Source: Toxonevra muliebris | Lineage: Eukaryota > Arthropoda > Insecta > Diptera > Pallopteridae | DNA: 64,000 nucleotides | Direction: 5' to 3' | Assembly: GCA_963691655.1 (NCBI GenBank) | Contig: OY829328.1 | Coordinates: 79,736,400 to 79,800,399 of the forward strand | In this document: piece after piece, positions 35,065 through 47,386 of the stretch | Layout: every line of letters begins with the position of its first letter | How positions within the stretch are numbered: the first letter of the stretch is position 1 | Program-made: the position numbers and the translations under genes | Notes under the pieces: model-generated | The model's database searches: none | What the model saw: only the letters and a program-made list of their open reading frames with translations | What the model was told of the DNA's origin: nothing

Positions 35065-37839
35065 TAAAAATTTCCACATATCCTCTACAGACCTTTAGGA
35101 TCACTTCTAGCTTAGCTTGGGAAATACCATTTGCAGCTCATTTAAGATCAGTTATCTCGCAAATTGTATAGGAACATAAAATTATTATGATTAGTTTAGT
35201 TTCTGAAAATCAGAATAACTGATTTTAAATGTCATCTTGACAACATCAATATACCCTTTCTTCAGTAATGTAGAGCATATAGAAATTATGCGCGTGTTTA
35301 AATTTTTTTACGCTTTTTTTGTACATACATGTATAAAAAATGTACTGACGAAATTATTTAAAAAGAGAGCAAAGAATGAAACAATGAAATTAAAAAGAAA
35401 AAAAAATACCATTTGACATCTGTTTCGAAAATGACAAATAATTAAAAAAAAAATATATGTATACTACAACAATACCACGTACATATTTCAAAATACATAA
35501 ATATATAACAAACAAATTGACATATTTAAAACCTGTTCAAGTTGTTTACTATTAAAAAATAATAATACGCAAAGTATGTGTATATAACTTTTAATTTCTT
35601 TTAATTTTTATGACAGAATCAACAGGTTATTTTCAAAAATCTTTCAATCTTCACTATTTTTCATTCGATTCAATTGATTTTTAATAAAAAAAGTTGTTTG
35701 TAGTTTTATAATATAACGAGTCTATAAAACATTTATACTAATATTTTTGGTAATGAATTGTTTTTTGTGGACACGTCAGCAATTTTCTTTCGTAGGTTTT
35801 TCTTCTATTTTTTGTTTTTTGTTTTTTTTTTTTTTTGTTTTGAGAAAAGACCTTCTTTCAAGAATTAAAAGTGAATGATCTATAAATGTCAGCAATCCAC
35901 TAACAATTTCTATTTATCACATACACTCACAAAGTAGAGTGTCACTTGCCATTTGACAAATGATATTTGACAGCAGCCTCCGTTTATTTAAAAGTTTCTT
36001 TAGAATCTATACTCTCTCTCTTCTTTTTTACAACAAAATTCATCTCGTCGTGTGAATGATTGACACAAGTGTTACACTTTTCTATTCGTTTATTGATATA
36101 TCTACAAATTCTTGAGTAGGATCGATTGCATTTTATCAACTTCACTTTCTTTTGAAACTCAATACAAAATGAACTATTCAAGGTAGTAAATTGTTCTTGA
36201 ATGGATTTGTAAAGATATATATATATATATATGTGTGTATACATATATAGATTGAAAAATTGATGTGAAATATTTACAAAAAAAAAAAAATTTTATTTAG
36301 ATCGTGATCTGTTTAGGTTTAGATTCATATCATTTGACAGTTTTTGTATGGTGAAATTCCGCATTTCAGACGCATTTCAACGAAATGCTAAATTTGCGTG
36401 AAATTCACTCTCGTGTGTCCGCGCTATAAAGCAAGACTTCGTGTTTTCGACCTTTTCAAAGGATCTTGATGAGATGACTGATATTAGAGTAGATTTAGAG
36501 GAAGTGGAAGGGGGTGCAAGGAGTTTTGTTTCCTTTGCTTCTTCAAAAAGTCGATCAATACAGTAGCAAAAATACTGATGAATTTATCTGGTTTTTTTTT
36601 TTATCTCAAAACTCATTCCGCCTTTTGACCTGCTAGTGATCTATACCATAATGAAAGCGTGGCGTTTTGATAAGTAGACAATCGTTGATCCATGTAGATT
36701 AAATCGCACAATTCTGACTATTTTGTAACAGGCATTAACAAAACATTTTAAAAGAGAAAAACAAAGGGGAATCAAACAACCTAAAAATCATTTATATTTA
36801 TTTATTATATATTTTATATATACCTACTTTTTATGTTTTGGGTTTACAACCAAATAATCATGATCTTCATTTCGTAAGTTTCTTTTTTTTATTAAATAAC
36901 TTCCAAGATACAGCAATATTTCAGCATATCAATAACATTACCCAGTAATTTGACACCTTCGTTGATGAAGCACAGAAAAAGATTAAGAGAGAGAGTGAGA
37001 GAGAGAGAGCTGAAGAGTTGAATTCCAGAAGAGTTTGGTGAGTTTTACATACATTTGAAAATAAGCAAATGAATTGAATATGTATATGTACACGTATATA
37101 TGTATGTGTGTCTTAAAGTTTGTCTCTTTTACGCACGATCAACTGTTTATTATAAGGATGCGAAACGCTTCATTTGTTGTTGTTTTTCTTGTATATTTGT
37201 TATTCTTGGAGGTCAATGAATCCTGGTTGCGCTGAAACGCGTCACAAAATACAAAAAAAAAAAAGTGTATAACTAAAAAATTAAATTAAAGAGAAATTGG
37301 TAGAAATGTTATATGTATGTATGTGCATATGGTTGTACATGGATGGACAGACATGCATATAAACAGATATACAAAAAAAAAAAAAAAAATTGTTAAATTT
37401 ATGCATTTTTATGCAGTGCTGTTTGTTTCTTTTCTGTTTTCTGTTCTTTTCTTAGTGTTAGTCAAGCATCCATCCACTTTTCCTTAATTTCTTTTTTTTT
37501 TGGGTTTTTGATAATTTAAATGAAGTTTTATATACCGAACTTTTTTTTATATTTCAGGTTGTTGTTGTTGTTTATTTTTCGGGATAGGGTGCCATGAAAT
37601 TGGAAATAAGTATTAAATTAGTTTTTTAGATGCGCATCGATAACAGTGACACACTTTAAAGTTATTATTTTTTTGTCGTAGCACTACATTTAATACAATG
37701 GTATATACTGGCAGCGATTGTCTGTTTGTAACACATTTATAAGATGAATACCTACACATACACTACCTACTGAAAGTTTGAGGACAGTTGAAAAACACTC
37801 GGAAAAAGGGTTTTACCATTGGCGTGGACTGCATAGCTC
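35065..37839. other. AT-rich non-coding DNA with microsatellites
   Basis: No gene is supported. It contains a TA/TG run at 36216-36248, a GA run at 36985-37009, TATG words near 37080-37110 and 37310-37325, and several long poly-A/T tracts. A segment near 36355-36425 has the word GCATTTCA...GAAATGC in inverted form, possibly a MITE relic. Confidence 0.4.
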
Positions 37840-38290
37840 AAATATCGGTTTAAAAGGTTTAAAATTAAAACCAAATGGTTTAGAATCTAGTACAAAAAGT
37901 TTAAAATTTAGAAGAATATACTTGAGAAAAAAGATATGAAATATTTTGCCATCTAATTGTGAGAGGTTACAATGAGAGAGGTTACTATAATGGCTGCCTT
38001 GCTGGATTGGCAAAATAAGGTGACCAAATGTCCATTTTCTCCTTTAAATTTGTATTGAAGTTCAAATGACTAGCCTTAGAAACATCAAAATATACTCTGC
38101 TAACTTTGAAAGCAAAAAGAAAACAAAAAACATGGGTTCAAGTTGCTTACTTTTGGAATTTGGTTTGTTTCTAAACCCAATCTATCTTTGTAAATACGTG
38201 AATTTTTAAAATTTAAAACAAATTTGGGTCGGTCATTTATCTAGTCCATAAGATTTTAAAATTTAAACCAAAATTCTTAACCGTGCATTG
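37840..38290 (+). repeat. TTTAAA-rich interspersed repeat, copy 2
   Basis: Contains ACTATAATGGCTGCCTTGCT, GGTGACCAAATGTCCATTTT, TTGAAGTTCAAATGACTAGC and ends ATTTAAAACAAATTTGGGTC ... ACCGTG. The same blocks occur inversely at 39786-40735. Many TTTAAA words suggest an AT-rich non-autonomous element. Confidence 0.65.
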
Positions 38291-39785
38291 GATGAATAAA
38301 ACATTTTTATCAGAAATTTTCACTACACTTTGAAAGATCTATTACATTTACCTATTTCAGGAAATTAAGAATTACTTATCGTTACTATCCATCGGTCTAA
38401 ATAAATACGATCAATGTACATTTTTTCGTATGCTGGCTTCGAATTTTACAATCCTATAGCTCCTTAGGTGCTGTAGTTATTACAATAATACCCTGTGTCT
38501 ATTTTTATGTGTAATGTATTAAAAATTTTCCAATATTGGATTATATTACAATCCAATATAACCGAACCTCGAAATGTATTCAACAACATGCTCATTTGCT
38601 TTATTTTACATTATTTCATCGTATTTTAGAATTATATATTTTTTATTAGTAGTATAATTAAAATTTATTGCTCTACGGTGGGTTCATATACACGTATATA
38701 ATTTTTGATTTTCGGCTTTTCTCTTTTTTTATTATTATTAATTTCTTTGGTTTTTTTTAATTACTGATATGCAAATTAAGTGAATAAAAAAAAAAAATAC
38801 TAAATTATGATTTACAAAATTCATGATACTTAAATACTTTTGACTATTTCAGCTTAGCGTGAGAAAATTTTTAAGAGATTCAACAAAAAATGCACCTGTT
38901 TATTTAAATCAAGTGCGGATATTTTATAGATCCTTAAAAATATTTTTATGTGCGGCAGTCTACTTCATATGCTTTTGGTGTATTTATCGTTTTCTTTTTA
39001 AATAACTAATAAATCACATAATTTGTCTTAAAATTAGTGTCGCACAAGTTCATTCGGTTCAATTTGCGATTCTTGCATAAAGATACTCACGTCATGTTTT
39101 ATTTATGAACCTGTTTTGGGTTGATACTCTTTAGTTGCTGTTGCTATTGTTGCTTATGTTTTTCGAAATACCTATACCATTTTAAGTAGGTAGGCATGTA
39201 TGTGCAGGTACCTTTTCTTTCGATCCTCTTCATAAATTGTAAATATCGCGCATTATTTACTAAAATTTATTTACCCTGATTCTTTCCAATTCAATTCGCA
39301 TATCTTTAGAATCTTTTTATTATTGTGTGTTTCATTTGTTGTTGTTGTTTTTGTTTTTTTTCCACCGCTTGTTCTTCTGCTACCTTTTTTGTGTTCCAGT
39401 ATATATGCATGTTGACCAGTTTTTACGGTTAGTTTTTTTTATTGCCTAATTGTATCTCACTTTTATCCTTTCAGTTTTTACACAATACACAATAAGCCCT
39501 GCAATATTGAATTTGCCAACAGTTGTTTGTAACACTCGCAAGAAGCTAATAATAGGAATGAATTCGCTAAGGTTTTTGGAGGAGTGAAGCAGTGATGGAC
39601 TGACGTCTTACCTCCTACTATTCATTAGCGTCCTAATCATAGTCATTGTAATGTACCATACATAAAAAATCGGTTTGCAAGTCAAGTTTGCTGACATGAA
39701 TGCGGCTAGAAAATTCTTCAAAAAAATAACGAATCAGCCTAATAATTTGGAAAAAGTATGGATTTATGAGCTTAAGGAGCTATAC
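38291..39785. other. Spacer between inverted repeat copies 2 and 3
   Basis: About 1.5 kb of AT-rich DNA without a gene. If the flanking inverted copies are arms of one foldback-type element, this would be its middle. By eye it does not match the spacer of the second inverted pair (44056-45967). Confidence 0.35.
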
Positions 39786-40735
39786 ATGATTAAAAATTCG
39801 GGTTCAAACTTTTGTGGACTACATACATATATGACAAAATCGAATCTAGTTTCAAATTTAAGCCGTTTAAGTACTTATAAAAAAGTGCTGAATTGGGTTT
39901 AGATTTTAAACTTTTTTGTTTAATTTCTAATTTTTTACATTTAAAATCAGGAAGTAAAATAAATTGTATTGAATTGTAAAAGATATTGAATTGAAAATTA
40001 GAACTAATTGTATCAAAATTTCAAGCAACTCATATTAAATTGAAACTAATTTGTTTTTTATGTCATTTGTTTTTTTATTTTTCTATAATTTTTTTTTTTT
40101 TCTTCACCATAAAACAATTTTTTTTTTTTTTTTTTGTTCTATACTAACCAAATTTCAAAATTTGAATCTATGTTTGCTTTCTTAGAGTGTATTTTAATGT
40201 TCCGAAGTTGAGCCACTTGCAACTTCAATACAAAGTTGAAGAAAAAATGGGCATTTGGTCACCTTAGGCTGTGGTTATACTGGGAGTATGCTCGGCGAAC
40301 ACCATGAAATTGTTGTTGCACCGAACACAAAGAGAGAGTTTGTACTCACTCTCGGTGTATTGTACACCGAGCATGCCGAGTATTCAGGGTGGCAATGAGT
40401 TATTTTACAAAACAGTATCATTACATACAAAATAGTATTAAACAAACGAGTATATTTTGGCAAAAAGCAACTCTGCAACGAGCTGAATGTAACCACCATG
40501 ACCGAGCACGGGAGAAAATGTTTTGTGTTCGTCGAACACCGTGCACCAATATAACCAGGCACTTATTTTACCAATTCAGCAAGGCAACCATTTTAGTAAA
40601 CTCGCTCATCGACTATGAGATGTTAAAATATTTCTGCATCTCTTTTCTAAATTAACTTCTTCTAGTTTTAAAGTTTTTGTGCTAAATTCTAAACTTCTCG
40701 GTTTTAATTTTAAAACTTTTTTGAATTAAATTAAT
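39786..40735 (-). repeat. TTTAAA-rich interspersed repeat, copy 3 (inverted, interrupted)
   Basis: Inverse of copies 1, 2 and 4: TTGTGGACTACATA at the start, then ACTTGCAACTTCAATACAAA, CATTTGGTCACCTTA, CCAATTCAGCAAGGCAACCA and GGTTTTAATTTTAAAAC at the end. It is broken exactly between CACCTTA and TTTTACC by a 296-bp insertion, so the repeat is older than the insertion. Confidence 0.65.
40267..40562. mobile_element. 296-bp MITE-like insertion with TTA duplication
   Basis: The insertion is defined by comparison with the uninterrupted copy near 47838. It begins GGCTGTGGTTATACTGG and ends CCAATATAACCAGGCAC, imperfect inverses. The site TTA (or CTTA) is present on both sides. Internally it has CTCGGTGTATTGTACACCGAG, a near-perfect palindrome, and repeated CGAACACC words. 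A 3-bp TTA duplication and GG-starting ends would fit the PIF/Harbinger group, but the class is uncertain. Confidence 0.6.
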
Positions 40736-43290
40736 TTTCACAAAGTTTGTTTTACGTTTGGTTTAAACTTCAAACCAAAATGTATTGAAAATAACGCAAA
40801 TCCATGGTTTAAAAGTGAGTCTAAAAAAGTTTAAAAAGTGTGGTTTAGAAATAGGCCCAAATTTCCGACCGTATAAGAAGGTTCTTTCAAGCATATTAGT
40901 TGAAAGATTGAAGCTGGATTTTTGGTACGCCTTCCTACCTTTCTACTCGGAATACGACGAGGAAAAGTATATTTTCGTTACAAATATTAGTTCAAAGATG
41001 CCGGATTCTTCTTGGTCATACAAATTGCCATTAGCAAACGTAAATATGGGACTTATACAACCCAAAAATATATAGCAACGGTCTGATAGTAAATTCTGAA
41101 AGAGCTCTAGAAAAAATACACACACCCCGGCGTTTTAAAAGTATACATTTAATTTTTTTTTTGTCGTTCTTAAAGTTTGCACATTTCTGATCATTTTGGT
41201 GAAATAAAATATAAAATATGTTGGTTATTTTGCATCAGCGATAGTTAGTTTGTTCAGTGGCTTATAATAAAAAACATTGCAGAATATTTTTATGGAACGC
41301 ATTAACCCTTTAGCACCCTTCCTTTTGGGAATTTTTTTGCCCTTCTCTTAAGAAATTATATTTTTAATTCATTAATAGAATTCAAAGAGGTTTAATCTGT
41401 TCTAAAAAATATTCAACCACAAATTTATCTATCAGAATCTATTATCAAAACATTGTTATGTTTGAAAAACTTGATTTTTATGAGACAGTATTATAAGAGA
41501 CAAAGGCTCATCAACGATTGTAGCGCCAGTTAAAGTAAGTCAAGCTATTTTCAACAGATATTATCAAGAACTCTCACATGCACAAACTTCAGAAATTACA
41601 TTAACATTATTAATTTATCATAAGTTAATTGCACATCTTTATCAGAACGTCATAAAGTCAGTTAATTTACTTTCAACGTTTATCATAATTTCAATCATTT
41701 CCCTTTCATACAATTTTATATTGTATCTATATATGAACGTATACATATTTATCTGTAACTACTAAATATGTATGTATGTATGTATATATGTATGTATCAC
41801 CGTTGAATTAATAAGTATTCTCAACCATTTTCTTTCATTTTTTCCTTTTTATAACGCTGTCATACGTAGGTACATACATACATTGTATTGTTGTATGTGT
41901 GTATATTGCATATATGTAGTTGTGCTTTTTTTGCAGTGAGCATGCGCATAACACGCAGTCATAAATTTTTCACACCTTATGATTATAGCATCTTAATACC
42001 ATCCATCCGCATTCTCATTCATTTATGTATGCGCATACATACATATACACACACATTGTGTATATGTATGCATAAATAAAATATTGTGTTCTTTCGGTAT
42101 AATCCTTGCTATATACTGATATGCATAAATACATACATACATATTCATATTCATACACAATCATATTTATATATATAAAAACAAAAAAAAATTGTTGGTA
42201 TTGTAAACGTCTGGCAATACGCGCCGCTTCACTTCATTCACTCTTCTGCATTCTTTTCCTTCCTCTGCACTGACTGCACCAACGCCAACAGTTACAACAA
42301 CAACAACTTGCAAAACTTTAACTTTTAACTTCATTCCACAACAACCATTCAACTATGCCTCTGCTGCCTGCCTGCATGCATGCATTATGTTGTTGGTTGA
42401 ACTCATGCCTTTTTAAACATAAAGACTTAATTTCTATCATTCATATTTTTTACTATGTATGTACAATGCTTTTTCCTTCCCTTTCCTTGCCTGCGTTTAC
42501 CTCTCCCTTTACACACTTTCCTTTGCCATTCTATGCGATCTTATGAAGTTTTATCCATACATGCATTTGGCATCATTTGAATCTGTTGGACATTAATATA
42601 CATACATGCACACACATACAGCAAGTACGATGGCGATAGTGCCGATAACAATGATGATGGTTGTCGTGATGGCGGTGATGACGGTGATGGTGGTGGTAGT
42701 GTTGGTGGTTTCTCATTGTGGTTAGTTGGCTTTAAATAGCCTTCTCTCTTTCTGTTGTGTTTTTAAGTTTTTTTTTTGTTTGCTGTTGTTGTTTTTTGGT
42801 CAACTTAATGGTGTGAATATTTGTTGCGTGCCTGGGGTGGTGAATTGATACTGATATTCTTTATATTATTTTCTCCCTCATATGATATGTAATAATATAA
42901 GTTGAATTGCCAATACATTTTTAATTGTTTTTGCTTATAAGTAAATTTTGTGTAATTTAATTCCATAACCATGAGAAGGAAAGGGCTAAAAATCGTTTTG
43001 AATACCGGTATAAATTTTTGTCAAGATCCTTTAAACATTCTTGAATTTATTTCTACGAGAACTGCATAAGATAAGCACGAACACTATAATGTAATCGTTT
43101 CATCGTCTGAAGAATAAAGTTTGATAAATTAAAATCTAAATATCTGACCAGAACTTTTGATTTAAAATGTTACGGAAATCTGATATCTTAGGATATTCGT
43201 ACACTCACTTTTTAAACGAGATTCATGATTCTGTTTGTAATTGATCTAGTGATAAAACAGAAAACAAACTGAGAAAAAATCATTTAATCC
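40736..43290. other. AT-rich non-coding DNA with TATG repeats
   Basis: No gene is supported. TATG repeats lie at 41766-41798, CATA words at 42125-42150, and GATGGT-type triplet repeats at 42627-42712. The frames over the triplet repeats are low-complexity and not credible genes. Confidence 0.4.
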
Positions 43291-44055
43291 AGAAAAGGTT
43301 TGAAATTAAAATCGAAAGGCTTAGAAGAGAGATACAGAAACATTTTGACATCTCACTGTCGATGAGCGAGCTTACTATAATGGCTGCCTTGCTGAATTGG
43401 TAAATCAAGGTGACCAAATGTCCATTTTTTGAACTTTGTATTGAAGTTGCAAGCGACTAACCTTAGAAACATCCACAATTCACAAAGAAAAAAAGACATT
43501 AATTCAAATGGTTTGCATTTGGAATTTAGTTTATTTAGAATAAAAAAAAAAAAAAAATTATGACTAAAAATATATAGCAAACACTGGTACATATTTTCAT
43601 TGATTTTATAAACAACAAAATAAACCTTTATTTTTCTTAGTTGCAAAAACTTTTGGTATTGAAAGTAACAATATTTTGTTTCAAACTGCTCGGGGCTGCG
43701 AAGTGCGACAAGAGAATAAGAAGATTTCTTTTATGTTGACGAAAAAAAATTATAGCAAAACAAGAAACAAATGGTATAAAAACCAAATTTGTTTCAATTT
43801 CATAGGAGTTACTAGAAATTTTAATGTAATTAGGTCTAATTTTTAATTTTATATCTATTAGCAGTCAATACAATTTGGTTATAATTCCAGTATTTCCCAG
43901 TTTCAAATGTAAAAAATATTTGATTTAGTATAAACCAAAAAGTGAAAATCTAAACCCAATTTTGCACTTTTTAAGTAATTGTTTAAATTTTAAACTAAAT
44001 TTGTTTTGGTCATTTTTGTAGTCCATAAAAGTTTCAAATTTCAAAATTTTAATCG
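43291..44055 (+). repeat. TTTAAA-rich interspersed repeat, copy 4 (longest uninterrupted)
   Basis: This 765-bp copy starts GGTTTGAAATTAAAATCG and contains CTTACTATAATGGCTGCCTT, GGTGACCAAATGTCCATTTT, TTGCAAGCGACTAACCTTAG, CAATACAATTTGGTTATAAT and TTTTGTAGTCCATAAAAGTT, ending AAAATTTTAATCGTG. It can serve as the reference for the family. No frame of useful length was seen. Confidence 0.65.
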
Positions 44056-45967
44056 TGTAGGCACATTAGAGATAACCAAAAAATTAAAGACTCATCTTCG
44101 ACCTGGAAACCACTTCAAAATTTGCGTTAAACGAGCTTTGGAGTTTTCAGCAGGAACCAATGACCCACGAGGTCTATGTCGGCATTGATGTAAATAATCG
44201 TAGAGCATGTTTAAGGCTAGCACTAAACTGAACTTTATGTCTTTCTTCAACACCATTAGATGTTTGAAAGTTATAAATGCAAAATTCCTTTGCACTTAAA
44301 ACAACTTTCATTGATTTGAAAAATATTGTTTGTGTTTCGGGCATACATACATACATACGTAAGTAGTAGCAGTTAACCCTTTTATTTTTACAACTCACAA
44401 ACTCACATTTCATATCAATTTTCCAAAAGGTACTTAAACTTGTTCAATGTATTCGAACTTGAGCGTACATGTGTTTAGACTCATACGCGTATGTACGTGT
44501 GTATGTATGTATTAAATTAAAGAAACCTTTACTTTAAATTAGTTAAACGCTAATTCCCAATTCCAATTCTCCAATTCAGTCATGCAAATGTTAATTGACC
44601 ACTTAAGTTAAAACTTCATAATGAGCGATAATAACGAACGTCAGCGTCAGCATACGACGACTAGTGAGACAGACCACTTTTCAACGACGACTTAAACTGT
44701 ATTTGCGCTGAGAAGAACAGGTTAAAAAAAAAAATTTTAGTAGTAGTTTAGTTAGTTAAAAGTAACCAGCTAGCCACTAACTATATAGAACTAACAGCAA
44801 CAGCTACTTGCAACACACGCTGTTGATGATCAAAGCACCAGCAACAACAACAGCGGCAGCAGCAGCAGCAGCAGCAGAAGTAACAATTTAAAGAATTGGA
44901 GGCAAGAAACTAAAAACTGAACTAAAAAAAATTAGTAGTTAGTTTCTGTTTTAGCCCAAAGGCTCTTAACTGTTGTGTGTTATTGTGTATGTGTTTATTA
45001 ATGATGTTTTCCTTCTTTTGTGATGGTTGTTGTTGTTGTTGCTGTTGTTCTCTCTTCTACTGTTGCTGTTTAGATTCTTTGTAGAAATTGTTTTATGTCT
45101 GTCTGGACGGACGATGGTTAAGTTATGTTACATACATAGTTATTGGTCAGTGAGTAAACACATACATACATACATATATAGCCGAAGCACCACCCTAACT
45201 GATTTGCCATCTTTGTAAGTATGTTCATATGATAACTGATGCGAAACAATGTTGGGCTTAAACATGCTACCTTAAATATTTCTGCCACATAAAATAAATA
45301 TGCACATAGTTAACAGGGAGCGTAGTTAATATATTTTACCATAAAAGAGGCGCTCGCTCACAGTTAATGGCATTTATCGTGGGGTCGTCTTCTTCTATGT
45401 ATGTATGTAGAATATTTTCATTGAAGCATGGCAGGCACTCACATTAAAGAATCTCAAGTATGCAGTGCTATAGCAACAGGTCAATAAAAATTTCAAGATT
45501 GAGAATATTTCAATGTTCAGGTTGCCTTTAGGTTAGTTTTTAGTTGTTGTTGTTGTTGTTGTGGTTATTGTTTTGTTAATTTGAAATTCATTATCGAGGC
45601 GCTAGAATTACGATCATTGATCATTAGGGAGGAAAATGTTTTTGATGATGATGATTTTCTGTTGATTGAACTATACACAGTAAGAAATTATTTGTCATGA
45701 GTTATGAAAATTGACTAATTGAAGATTTTAAAAATTAATGTGACTTAGTAAAATAAATCCAATGAATCTCGGATCTTAGTAACTAGGAAATTCGAGAGCA
45801 AACAACATTCACAAACAAAAATTTTAACTATTTAGTATTTAAATATTAATGAGAGGAAATATATGCTCGGTTAGAAAATTAACCTAATTCCAGCTGAATT
45901 GATTTAGTTGTTGTTGTTCTTTCGTTTAATCCTTTCCTGTATTAGTAATAGTATAGCTAATTATGAG
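44056..45967. other. Spacer with a possible untranslated exon and triplet repeats
   Basis: Mostly non-coding. A block at 44570-44720 is less AT-rich, contains a 24-codon frame (44621-44695, MSDNNERQRQ...) and ends AACAG|GTTAAA, which could be a splice donor, so it may be a 5' leader exon of an unseen plus-strand gene. A (CAG)n run lies at 44850-44877 and GTT/GCT repeats at 45027-45070 and 45543-45563. Confidence 0.3.
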
Positions 45968-46046
45968 CGATTAAAATTTTGGTTTTAAATTTGAAGATTT
46001 TGTGGACTACATATATGACCAAAACAAGTTTAAAATATTCAAGTAC

Positions 46047-47386
46047 TTAAGGATGTAGTCTGGTGTTCCGGCCTTATTTCCAAAGTTTTTTCGGGAGTTT
46101 TTTATTATAACAAAATATAATACAATCATAGGTTATTATTGACATCTTTAAATGCACAAAAAAAAAAATGTTTGAAGTTTATTTTACGAAATTTTTTTTA
46201 GTGTTTTTCACGCCCAAAGGTGTCCAACCTAAAAAAAAGGTGTGAGGCTGGCCCGGGTGATTGCGGCACTTGAAGTCATGAGACAAAAACATTAAATATA
46301 ATATCGTTCTGTAGACTTGTCATACTAGAAGGTAGTAGACTTAAACATTTTTACTAAAAATAACAATATGGTGAACTACTAAAAAAAAATTATCAAATAT
46401 CGCGCTTGTTTTTGTTGAAAATCGGGATAAAAAATAGAAAAAAATAATTAAAAATAAACAGTTCTACTACCTGCGAGAGCCATTGGTGTGTAAAATAACG
46501 TCATAAAATTTCAACCCCATCGGTTTTATAGAATTTCTTCAAACGCCTGGGCCGATCAAAAAAACGCTTTTAAAGTGTTAACAACACATACAGTTTAACC
46601 AGCAAGCTCTCTCAACTATGTGGTATAGGTTAGGTTAGGTTGGAGTGGCAGCCTTATGCTTTAAAGCACACTTAAGCACATTTAGGCTCATTGTGATACC
46701 ACAGTACGGCGCGACTCCCCCATTTACGGATTGTAGAACCATGAGGATTCCATAATGAATCTGGCTATGTCCTTAATATTTACGGATGATAGCTCGGACA
46801 GACTAGTGAAGAAAGGTGAGCCCAGGAGTCTCCTCCTGGCCAGGGATGGGCATTCGCACATGAAATGGAGGACTGTTTCTTCCTCCTCCTGAGAGCCGCA
46901 GCCCCGACAGAAGTCATTGAATGGCAGTCCTAGTCGTGCAGCATGTCTCCCCATTATTCAGTGTCCCGTGAGCACCGAAGTCGTAATGCTGATGGAGTTT
47001 CTGCTAAGGTTGAGTAGCTGTCTAGTTCGTCTATTGCCCATAGTGGTCCATCTTAGCCTGGTAATACCACAGGTATGCTCCGCTACCCAGGATCTTTTTG
47101 CTTCCTCAAGGTAGTTTTGCTTAATGGCTAATTTAATAGACGTAAGAGGGACACCAATGGTGCAGGAAGGTGATATATCTGTAAGCTGCAAGCCCTGTTT
47201 TGCTAACTCGTCGGCATTGCAGTTGCCTGAAATATCCATATGTCCAGGCACCAAACTATGTGATAGCTACGTTAATATTTTGGTATGAAATTTTTACAGT
47301 ATACTTTCAAAGTATTGTACTTTCGCAATACATAATAAAAAATAAAATCGATTTTTTGAAACTCGTACACCAGACTACATCCTTAA
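46047..47386. mobile_element. TTAA-flanked inverted-repeat element, itself interrupted by a LINE
   Basis: The left end is TTAAGGATGTAGTCTGGTGT and the right end is its exact inverse, ACACCAGACTACATCCTTAA: a perfect 20-bp palindromic pair that includes the TTAA. Removing the LINE at 46626-47253 leaves about 700 bp. The intact target in copy 3 (near 39870) has no such element. TTAA duplications are typical of the piggyBac superfamily, but no piggyBac protein is present here. Confidence 0.75.
46626..47253 (-). mobile_element. 5'-truncated LINE (RNase H + Cys-rich C-terminus) with the SINE-type tail
   Basis: On the minus strand the frame 47254-46958 gives the end of an RNase H domain, VPGHMDISGNCNADELAKQG. 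It continues through KRSWVAEHTCGITRLRWTTM to a Cys/His knuckle split over a frame change (FCRGCGSQEEEETVLHFMCECP, 46954-46724), the usual C-terminus of I/R1/LOA-group non-LTR elements. The 3' end is TGTGGTATCACAATGAG ... CACTCCAACCTAACCTAACC. Possible target duplication: AACTATGTGGTA (46614) and AACTATGTGATA (47254), one mismatch. It is dead by truncation. Confidence 0.8.

Noticed and set aside
39675..39902. 75-codon plus frame as a gene
   Set aside because: Most of it lies within the TTTAAA-rich interspersed repeat (copy 3), and the codon content is AT-driven.
41760..41800. CRISPR-like or satellite array (TATG repeats)
   Set aside because: Simple tetranucleotide microsatellite without spacers; common across the window.
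42627..42720. Small secreted peptide frame starting ATGGCGATAGTGCCG
   Set aside because: It runs into GATGGT triplet repeats; open frames across simple repeats are expected by chance.
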